In this document: positions 7,933 to 14,375 of the stretch, piece by piece | Position numbering within the stretch: the stretch's first letter is position 1 | Layout: every line of letters begins with the position of its first letter | DNA from: Paenibacillus timonensis | Lineage (GTDB): Bacteria; Bacillota; Bacilli; Paenibacillales; Paenibacillaceae | Assembly (NCBI RefSeq): GCF_022427145.1 | Contig: NZ_JAKSXN010000036.1 | Location: forward strand, 1-58,271 | DNA length: 58,271 bases | Direction: 5' to 3' | Made by a program: the position numbers and the translations under genes | Notes under the pieces: model-generated | Told to the model about the DNA's origin: nothing | What the model saw: the letters and a program-made list of their open reading frames with translations, nothing else | Databases searched by the model: none

Positions 7933-8334
7933 CTAGATGATTAGGCTGCTGACGGCGAATGCCATGCCAATAAACACCAAGCACAGCAAGGTACCTACCG
8001 CGACATTCCCCTTCTTCAACTGCTCGGAGATATTAAATCCCGGCGTCACCAATTCAAAGATCCAGTAAGACGCCACGAGGCACACATAACCAACGGCAAA
8101 CCACAGGATCATATGCAAGATGGAGGTGTTCGTGAAGGCGGACACCCCCAAAATGATAGCCGTGCCCAGGAATTTACCGCCCAGCGCCAGGGCCACGGCG
8201 ACATTACCTTTCTTGAGCTCTTCCATGTCGCGGTACGGGGTCATCCAATTGAAGACCACCATCCCGAGTAATTGCAGCAAAATCATTACGACGACACTAA
8301 CCACAATATTCACTACGATCGTCACTTCGCCCAC
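7933..8334 (-). CDS. DUF350 (YjfL-like) membrane protein
   Basis: The 133-aa protein has four membrane segments arranged as two related halves: each carries a polar turn (MEELKKGNVAVALALGG and SEQLKKGNVAVGTLLC), the signature of the DUF350/YjfL family. The function is not known. The family consistently neighbours ATP-grasp glutathionylspermidine-synthase-like genes, as in E. coli yjfLMC. The GTG start at 8334 lies inside the upstream lipoprotein gene (13-nt overlap), implying translational coupling. It likely forms a membrane partner of the lipoprotein or the channel. Confidence 0.9.
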   Translation of the reverse strand: MGEVTIVVNIVVSVVVMILLQLLGMVVFNWMTPYRDMEELKKGNVAVALALGGKFLGTAIILGVSAFTNTSILHMILWFAVGYVCLVASYWIFELVTPGFNISEQLKKGNVAVGTLLCLVFIGMAFAVSSLII

Positions 8335-8963
8335 CCCCGAAATTTCGCAAATGCCAAATCATAATCGGCAAAATCATGCACTTCCTCCAGCACGACCGAC
8401 GCCGTCTTCGCTTTCTCCAACGCCGCGTACCGCGCGTCGTCGATCGGCTGCTTGATCCGGTTCCCGGTCGGCAGCTCCAATACGGCAAAGTTCCGCGTTT
8501 TGCCTTGGTATTCCGTTTTGTATACGCCGACAAGACTAACGTCGGTCGTCACCGACACCTTCAGCTCGGCCAGATCCTTCTCGGCGGCCGCCTGATCCGG
8601 ATAGGACTTCAACGTCGTCCAAGAGGACAAGCGCACTTCGTTCTTCTGATTCTCGTCCGTGGTCAGCTCGGCATCCATGAACTGCAGGATCCAGATTTTG
8701 TCCCCGGTGGCGTAATTGCTGTCGTTCGGCAGCAGATCGTTATCGGGCAGAATCGTCATGTCGCTGCCCACCAGATCGCCGACCGTCGCTTCCATGATTT
8801 TATAATCCCAAGGTACTCGGGCGGTCGTTAACTCCGACTCCGAACCGGTATCGGTGGAGAAGACGCTGGTCGTATTGCCGCAGGCTCCGAGTACCGCTAC
8901 GGACAACACCAGCATCAGCGTAACGAGGAATCGCCGCGCCCAAGGCTGCTTCGTATAATGCAT
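8322..8963 (-). CDS. Operon lipoprotein, unknown family
   Basis: This 213-aa lipoprotein has a signal sequence and lipobox VLGAC (Cys ~28), a Ser/Thr-rich linker, then a compact mixed alpha/beta domain (KIWILQFMDAELTTDENQ, FAVLELPTGNRIKQPIDDAR). It starts 1 nt after the ligase gene stops, with AGGAG 8 nt upstream, and overlaps the DUF350 gene. The context says it works at the outer face of the membrane with DUF350. I cannot place it in a named family with certainty. Confidence 0.82.
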   Translation of the reverse strand: MHYTKQPWARRFLVTLMLVLSVAVLGACGNTTSVFSTDTGSESELTTARVPWDYKIMEATVGDLVGSDMTILPDNDLLPNDSNYATGDKIWILQFMDAELTTDENQKNEVRLSSWTTLKSYPDQAAAEKDLAELKVSVTTDVSLVGVYKTEYQGKTRNFAVLELPTGNRIKQPIDDARYAALEKAKTASVVLEEVHDFADYDLAFAKFRGWAK

Positions 8964-10166
8964 TTATTTCACTCCTAACGCGATAAAATGACTGGCATTG
9001 CCGGTGATCGGTCCGCCGGCCCGCCCCAGCAGGCCGCAAGGGGTCCCGTTCAGGACGAACATGCCGGTCAGCAAATGCCGCTCGCCCACGACCGTTTCGA
9101 TCCGGGCCAACTCGGCTCTTTTTTGATACACCGTAGGAAACAAGACGCTGCTATCAAAACCCTCTTGGTCCTCCAGCTCCAGCTCGCCCTCCGCATCGAA
9201 CAGGCGTACCGAACCGCCTTCGCGCCCGAACATCGATTTGGACACGAAATCGCCAGAGAAGACCGGCTTATTGTAAGTTGGCAGTACATACTTGGCGATG
9301 GCCTGGCGTTCCTCTTCATCAAACAGCAAGCCCAACTCGTAAAGCCCCCAGACAGCGGCAAGCAATCCTTTGGATTGCAGCAAAATGCTGTGCGGCCCGT
9401 TGAAGATGGTGAGCCGACCGGTTTCGATCGCGTAGCTCAGCGCTTCGCCGGCATCGTCCACCGCCATCCATTCCTTCGGGTACAACGCGAACAGGCGTTC
9501 AATGCTGCGGCCGTCCTTATTTTTGAGCGTCCCTTCGTCGACCCATAACTCCAGGCAATCTTCATAGTGCAGATCCAGCCCGCTGTGACGCCCTAAGGCT
9601 TCGATCGTGCCGGAATCCTCCAGATGCCAGCTGTAATCGACGCAAGCCGCGGTATCCGGCCGCTCGATCCCCCAGGCTTCCGACACCAGGTCTTTCATCC
9701 GCGCGTTAGGCGAGGCATACCCTGCCTGCTCCATGAGCCATGGGGTGGCGATCGAAGCCTCGACGTAGCCGGTCGGCGTATCCGCGTTCAGCTCCAGCAG
9801 CTTGATGGTGCCGTCGTTCGCCACGGCGAAATCGAACCGCGCGTAGCGGCTGATCACTCCCGGCTCCGGCATCGGCAGCTCATCAAGCATCGTCCACAGA
9901 ATCGGGGGAATGCCGATCAGTTCATAGAGATCCGGCCGGCGATGGACATAGCGCACGGCCTTGTCGAGAATGCGCCACAACGCCGCGGCCGCCTGTTCCA
10001 GCTCCGCGTAGGTCGCCTTCGGCATCAACACCAGCTGGTCGATCCAGTACTCCTCTTCTTCGAGATCCGCCCAGGTAAACCCCAGCTCGGCTAGTTTCGC
10101 GACCCGCTCGCCCCGGTCGGGATGCGGCCGGCCCACGACTTCGAAAATGCTGCTCCCGTCCGTCAT
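8964..10166 (-). CDS. Glutathionylspermidine synthase-like ATP-grasp amidoligase (YjfC/YgiC type)
   Basis: The 400-aa product matches the synthetase domain of glutathionylspermidine synthase. Features include ARFDFAVANDGTIKLLELNADTPTG near residues 107-132 (metal/ATP ligands Asp, Glu, Asn), a nucleotide-binding middle (TIFNGPHSILLQSKGLLAAVW) and a C-terminal GGPITGNASHFIALGV. These enzymes ligate a carboxylate to an amine (polyamine or peptide) with ATP. The amidase half of E. coli Gsp is absent, as in YgiC/YjfC. Its ATG overlaps the stop of the previous gene (ATGA at 10163-10166), so the two are coupled. The substrate is unknown: a polyamine, peptide or lipid-linked amine are possible. Confidence 0.92.
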   Translation of the reverse strand: MTDGSSIFEVVGRPHPDRGERVAKLAELGFTWADLEEEEYWIDQLVLMPKATYAELEQAAAALWRILDKAVRYVHRRPDLYELIGIPPILWTMLDELPMPEPGVISRYARFDFAVANDGTIKLLELNADTPTGYVEASIATPWLMEQAGYASPNARMKDLVSEAWGIERPDTAACVDYSWHLEDSGTIEALGRHSGLDLHYEDCLELWVDEGTLKNKDGRSIERLFALYPKEWMAVDDAGEALSYAIETGRLTIFNGPHSILLQSKGLLAAVWGLYELGLLFDEEERQAIAKYVLPTYNKPVFSGDFVSKSMFGREGGSVRLFDAEGELELEDQEGFDSSVLFPTVYQKRAELARIETVVGERHLLTGMFVLNGTPCGLLGRAGGPITGNASHFIALGVK

Positions 10167-10915
10167 CCGCCGAAAGACCCCTTACTGGTGCCGCTGGATC
10201 TCGAGCCGGAAAACGAGCTCTTGGAAGAGCCGGACGAGGAACTCGACGAGCCGAGCGAGCTCGATTTCCCGCCGATGCCGCCCGCCTTCGAGGAGGTGGA
10301 GCGTCGGACGATCGAGCCGGTGGATGAGGTCGATGTTTTGGGACGAACCACCGATCCGGCCATGGATTTGTTTTGGAACGTCTCGCTGGAATAAGATTTC
10401 GGTTTGTACGGCGTCGACGATCCTGCGTAGTAACCGCGATGGCTGTCGTACCAGCGGCCGGACGAATAGCTGGCCCCGTTGTTGAACAACAGGTGGTACA
10501 GCAGCATATCGTCCCAACCGAACCCGGAGTTATAACCCCCGTAGTTGTTGATGACGGTGGTGCCGCCCGAACCGCCTGAACCGTCGGACCCGGAAGCCGC
10601 CCCAGCACCCTCTTCTTCCTCCTCCAAAGGAAGCGGGATGTTCCAGTCCACGTTTTTGTCGAAATACTGTTTCACTTCTTCCGTCGACCAGGCGACCAGC
10701 TTCGGTTCATTCGCCGACGTGCCGCTCCCCGAGGCCGTAGCCCCGGCACCCGGAATCAGGAAAGCGTTAGCCAACAGCGCGATGCCGAGCGAAGTCGACA
10801 AGACGCGGATCGGCTTTCCTTCCGGAGTGAAAAACTTCGATGCGAACGGCTCCTTCGCCGTCGCGTCTTGCGCGGCGGCCGTGTCCGTCCGTGTTGCTTC
10901 CTCTTCTTTTGCCAA
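10163..10915 (-). CDS. Ser/Gly-rich membrane-anchored protein of the ligase operon
   Basis: The 250-aa protein has a polar N-terminus, one hydrophobic segment (~residues 40-58, LSTSLGIALLANAFLIPG), an acidic patch (PLPLEEEEEG), a Gly-rich stretch (TTVINNYGGYNSGFGWDDML) and a long Ser/Gly/Lys tail ending in GTSKGSFGG. I recognise no domain. Its position directly before a YjfC-like ligase and near a YjfL-like DUF350, and its TM, Gly/Tyr-rich middle and basic Ser/Gly tail, recall E. coli YgiB/YjfM (DUF1190). It may be the Bacillota counterpart or an acceptor of the ligase. This is inference from layout, not homology. Confidence 0.75.
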   Translation of the reverse strand: MAKEEEATRTDTAAAQDATAKEPFASKFFTPEGKPIRVLSTSLGIALLANAFLIPGAGATASGSGTSANEPKLVAWSTEEVKQYFDKNVDWNIPLPLEEEEEGAGAASGSDGSGGSGGTTVINNYGGYNSGFGWDDMLLYHLLFNNGASYSSGRWYDSHRGYYAGSSTPYKPKSYSSETFQNKSMAGSVVRPKTSTSSTGSIVRRSTSSKAGGIGGKSSSLGSSSSSSGSSKSSFSGSRSSGTSKGSFGG

Positions 10916-10945
10916 AACCGATTCCCTCCTTACGAAAAAACCATC

Positions 10946-11161
10946 TTATTCATGCGTGATCGGGACGAGCAGCAGCTCCAGCTTGCCCTCGTCAACGTTG
11001 AGCCGGCCTTCCACCGTTTCAAACTCCCGGTTGCCGACGACCAGGTAGTTCACATGCTCCAACGCAGCCACCATATTGGCGCTCCAAACGCGCTCTTCCA
11101 GTTCCCGCAGCTCACCATCCGGCAACTTTTCGTACAACTTGACGCTCATGCCATTATCCAA
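10946..11161 (-). CDS. Small protein, first gene of the ligase/channel operon
   Basis: The 71-aa soluble protein is predicted to be mostly beta (SVKLYEKLPDGELRELEERVWSANMVA; LEHVNYLVVGNREFETVEG; KLELLLVPI). It is read from a TTG at 11161 with AAGGG 9 nt upstream; an internal ATG at 11149 lacks a site. The stop is 30 nt before the Ser/Gly-rich protein gene on the same strand. I do not recognise the family. It may be a small regulator or scaffold of the system. Confidence 0.65.
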   Translation of the reverse strand: MDNGMSVKLYEKLPDGELRELEERVWSANMVAALEHVNYLVVGNREFETVEGRLNVDEGKLELLLVPITHE

Positions 11162-11795
11162 TGCATTTCACCCTTTCCATGTACACACTAAGTAATGTTA
11201 CGCACCGGTTCCCGCTTAGTTTCATCCTTTGTGCAGGGAGAAATAGGGAACGTGCGGGTGAGCGGTTCTGTTTGGTCAAAGGGGATGCGCCAGGAGTTCT
11301 GCGGACAAGCCGCCAAACCTAAAATTGGCAAACCCTTCCACAACCCTCCCACCAGCTTACGTCCGTTGCCAGGGAAACGCAATGACAAAATGCGAGGAGA
11401 CCTTTTTGCGCAAGGTCGCTTCCGTTCGAGGGACTGTCTCCACGATGGACGGCTGAGATTGCGGATGGGCACACCTCAGAATAGTCCCATACGCTGGGAG
11501 GCTTGCACGGTGGACCGTTTTGCATGTGGGTAGCTTATGCGGCTGACTGGCTGCACGCTGGGGGTTTCCACTGTAGACGAACCCCACCCGATTGAACCTC
11601 TCATTCTGGACGGACAAGGCAGCCGGCACTATACTGGATCTAAGACGAAGCACGTCCCGTATTACTCCGAGGTTTGAATCCTAATCCGCGGGTGGGCGCC
11701 ATGACCTTTAGGTCAGCGCTCCCTAGCGATTGTGGTTCGAGCTTCAAGGAGCGAATGCGGGACGTTTTTATTTTATTGGGGAAGGTGGGCGGCAT
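11162..11795. other. Gene-free interval with a local hairpin
   Basis: These 634 bp hold no ORF I can support: the longest open frames overlap on both strands, lack ribosome binding sites and have no recognisable composition. A compact hairpin at 11691-11723 (GCGC plus TGACC paired with GGTCA plus GCGC) lies about 75 bp before the next gene and may be an RNA element in its leader. The right part should hold that gene's promoter, and the left edge the promoter of the minus-strand operon, but I see no convincing -35/-10 pair. Confidence 0.4.
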
Positions 11796-12482
11796 ATGAG
11801 TTCAATGAATTTTGAAGAAAACTACGCGGCGTTTCTGGAGTATCATTTGGCGCGAAGATCAGGGGAACGGCGAGGAAGATTGGAACGTGGACATGCCCAT
11901 GCGGAGTCCCTGTTCCTGCGGAATGTCTGGTGGCCGCTGCGCGGCGATTTCGAGGGCCTCCATCCGGAGTATGAAGTCAGCGATTGGCGGGGACGGTCTT
12001 ACTTTGCCGATTTCGCCTGGCTGCCGGGGGACGGCGAGTTAAAGCTGCTGTTCGAGATCAAGGGCTACGCCGTGCACGTTCGAGACATGGACCGCCAAAA
12101 ATACTGCCACGAGCTCAATCGCGAAACCTTCCTGCACGCCATGGGCTACCAGGTGATCTCTTTCGCCTACGACGACGTGGAGCAGCGCCCCGAACTCTGC
12201 ATCAACCTGCTGCGCATGGTACTCAGCCGTTACCATCCGGAACGCGTTCCCGTCTCGCGCGGCCTTTTGGCGGAAAAGGAGCTCATCCGGCTCGCCGTGC
12301 AGCTGGCGCGGCCGATTCGGCCGGTGGATGTGAGACGGCATTTTGAAGTAGACTACCGCACTGCCATGATCATGCTGAAGAAGTGTTGTGACAAGGGCTG
12401 GCTTAAACCCGTATTTAACGGGAAAGGCGAGCGGATCCTGCGATATGAGCTGATTCGTGGGGCGATTCAATATATGAGCTAA
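11796..12482 (+). CDS. PD-(D/E)XK nuclease-fold protein with winged helix, catalytic residues intact
   Basis: This 228-aa paralogue of the 159-839 gene has a helical N-terminus, then the nuclease-like core HPEYEV-DWRGRSYFADFAW...LLFEIKGYAVH (ordered Asp, then Glu-x-Lys). Next comes a helix with RQKYCHELNRETFL and a strand GYQVISFAYDD as in DUF559/Vsr-like proteins, and finally a winged helix (IRPVDVRRHFEVDYRTAMIML). The ATG at 11796 is chosen for the AAGGTGGG 6 nt upstream; the longer TTG reading is unsupported. Such proteins occur in several copies in Paenibacillus-type genomes as stand-alone genes. The target and role are unknown; DNA cleavage or repair is plausible from the fold only. Confidence 0.75.
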   Translation: MSSMNFEENYAAFLEYHLARRSGERRGRLERGHAHAESLFLRNVWWPLRGDFEGLHPEYEVSDWRGRSYFADFAWLPGDGELKLLFEIKGYAVHVRDMDRQKYCHELNRETFLHAMGYQVISFAYDDVEQRPELCINLLRMVLSRYHPERVPVSRGLLAEKELIRLAVQLARPIRPVDVRRHFEVDYRTAMIMLKKCCDKGWLKPVFNGKGERILRYELIRGAIQYMS

Positions 12483-12512
12483 CCCGGCAATTCTCCTGAT
12501 CGAACCAATCGG

Positions 12513-12649
12513 CTAAGTGGAAAATACGCATCTATTTTCTCTCAAACGTGGGATTTTGAAGAGAATAGTTGGATAAACCGCACTTATTTCGCGGGTAATC
12601 AGCATTTACGAACAAAACTCCGGAAATTAGGTGCACAAAATCCACTTAG
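12513..12649. repeat. Inverted-repeat element (CTAAGTGGA family)
   Basis: The 27 bp at 12513-12539 and the reverse complement of 12623-12649 agree at 20 of 27 positions, beginning with the identical nonamer CTAAGTGGA. A third partial motif, TTTAAGTGGAGGATTTCC, follows near 12680. The 12483-12827 interval has no gene, so this looks like a decayed palindromic intergenic repeat. Confidence 0.55.
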
Positions 12650-12827
12650 TTGCTCTAAACACTCTCATGCGGAGGATTTAAGTGGAGGATTTCCAACTAG
12701 TTATAATGCCGGCCCATTATCGAATCAATAAGCCGAGGCGTTAATTAGAAGGTGGTTGGTTTACCAGTCAAGGCTGAAATACAAGAAAAGGAAGCGGATC
12801 CCCGCCTCCTTCGCAAGGTAAAACTCG

Positions 12828-14249
12828 TTACACCAAAAACATCGCCACCACGGTGGTTGCGGCCAGGCCGATGAGCACCGGCTTCAGGTTGCGGCGGGCG
12901 AGCTCGAACGGACTCACGCCGCAGATGGCGGCGGCCGGGATGAGCGCCCACGGGATCAGCGTGCCGCCGCCGACCCAGATGGCGGCGACCTGCCCCAACG
13001 CCGTCAGCACGGCCGTGCCGGAGCCGATGGCGGTGCCAAACAGCTGGGCGATCGAGCCGGCCAGCGAAATGCCCGAGAAGCCGGAGCCGTCCAGGCCGGT
13101 GATCGCACCCGTGACGGCGAGGGTCACGGCGCCGACGATGCCGTTCAGCGGAACGACGTCGGCCAGCGCCACGCCGAGGTCGTTCACGATCCCGTGCGAC
13201 GCTTCGGGGAGCACCTGCCCGAACAGCTCCTTAAACGCGGCGTCGCCAAGGTAGAAGAACGCGGCGATCGGGATCACGGGGCCAAACACCTTAAAACCGA
13301 AGGTCAACCCTTCGATCAGGTACGAAGTGACCTTCTCCAGGCCCCGGTTCCGGTGGGCCAGCAGCGTCACGCCGATCAGGATCAGCACCGCCGTGCCGCC
13401 GACCAGCGCCGTCGCGTCGCCGCCCTGCAAATTCAGCAGGAACATGGCGACGACGTCGGCGGCGAAGAGCAGCGGGATCAGGACGGCCAGCCATTTTTTC
13501 GCCTGTGGGGAAATGGCCGCTCGGTCCTCTTTGCTCGCTGGAAGATCCTCGCCAAGCACGCCGCCCGTGCCTTTCCCGGCCACCAGGCCGTCACGCCACG
13601 TTCCGTTCCGCTGATCGCGGCGCATCAGCCAATAGGCGGTCACCGTGCTCACCAGGCCCATGACGAGGACCAGCGGCACGCTGGCCGTCATGACGTTGCC
13701 CACGGGCAAGCCCGCGGCGTCCGCCGTCAGCTTCGGCGCCCCCTGGATGATATAGTCGCCGGACAAGGCGATGCCGTGACCGAACAAGTTCATCGCCACC
13801 GCCGCCCCCAGCGCCGGCAGCCCCACGCGAGCCGCCACGGGAAGCAGGACGGCGCCGATCAGCGCCACGGCAGGCGAGGGCCAGAAGAACAACGAGGTCA
13901 CCATCATAATGATTCCGATGCCCCAATACGCCATCCCTGGTGTTCGGATGAACCGCGTCAACGGAGCAACCATCGTCTCGTTGATGCCCGTGCGAATCAG
14001 CACCCGGCTCATGGCCACGATGATCGAGATGATCATGATCGTCCCCATTAACTCTTTGGTCGCATAAATAAACGAGTTGAAGATGCCCGAAACCGAACCG
14101 CTGAGCGTCTCCGTCGCCAGCAGCCCCAGCGTAAATATCCCCAACACGCAAATCATCGTCGTATCGCGCCGCTTGATCAACAACGCCATAATCAAGACGA
14201 TGAACGCCAGGTATACATAATGAATCGCCGACAACTCTATCCCTATCAT
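12828..14249 (-). CDS. Polytopic ion-coupled transporter, IT-superfamily-like
   Basis: The ~473-aa protein has about 12 hydrophobic segments and a central polar loop (~residues 215-255), arranged as two inverted halves with Gly/Ser/Asn-rich re-entrant-type motifs (NLFGHGIALSGDYIIQGAPK; LDGSGFSGISLAGS; WVGGGTLIPWALIPAAAICG). This resembles GntP/DcuC/CitM-like secondary carriers of organic or amino acids. The ATG at 14249 is preceded by AAGGGG; the TTG at 14273 is not chosen. A sigma54 -24/-12 element lies 50 bp upstream, and the adjacent gene encodes a sigma54 activator. The put operon nearby suggests an amino-acid substrate, but the solute is not determined. Confidence 0.82.
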   Translation of the reverse strand: MIGIELSAIHYVYLAFIVLIMALLIKRRDTTMICVLGIFTLGLLATETLSGSVSGIFNSFIYATKELMGTIMIISIIVAMSRVLIRTGINETMVAPLTRFIRTPGMAYWGIGIIMMVTSLFFWPSPAVALIGAVLLPVAARVGLPALGAAVAMNLFGHGIALSGDYIIQGAPKLTADAAGLPVGNVMTASVPLVLVMGLVSTVTAYWLMRRDQRNGTWRDGLVAGKGTGGVLGEDLPASKEDRAAISPQAKKWLAVLIPLLFAADVVAMFLLNLQGGDATALVGGTAVLILIGVTLLAHRNRGLEKVTSYLIEGLTFGFKVFGPVIPIAAFFYLGDAAFKELFGQVLPEASHGIVNDLGVALADVVPLNGIVGAVTLAVTGAITGLDGSGFSGISLAGSIAQLFGTAIGSGTAVLTALGQVAAIWVGGGTLIPWALIPAAAICGVSPFELARRNLKPVLIGLAATTVVAMFLV

Positions 14250-14299
14250 GGAGTCACGCCCCTTTTCCTGCAAATGTGCTATATGCTATGCAGGAGCCC

Positions 14300-14316
14300 A
14301 AGCAAGGGTTCGGCCC
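14300..14316 (-). promoter_or_regulatory. Sigma54 (-24/-12) promoter of the transporter gene
   Basis: Read on the minus strand: GGGCCGAACCCTTGCTT. It has GGC at -24 and TTGCT at -12 with the invariant GG-to-GC distance of 12 nt. It lies about 50 nt before the transporter start and downstream of the gene for a sigma54-dependent activator. Confidence 0.65.
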
Positions 14317-14375
14317 ATGTCGAGGCAACTTGAGGGTCGGCGTCGAATTTTGCAATATTTTCTAGTTTGGGTTAG

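Noticed and set aside
11195..11653. Overlapping ORFs on both strands in the gene-free interval
   Set aside because: No ribosome binding sites, mutually overlapping, and no protein-like composition or family resemblance.
13194..14051. Plus-strand ORF (285 codons) opposite the transporter
   Set aside because: His/Arg/Gln-rich antisense frame of a clear membrane protein; no start site.
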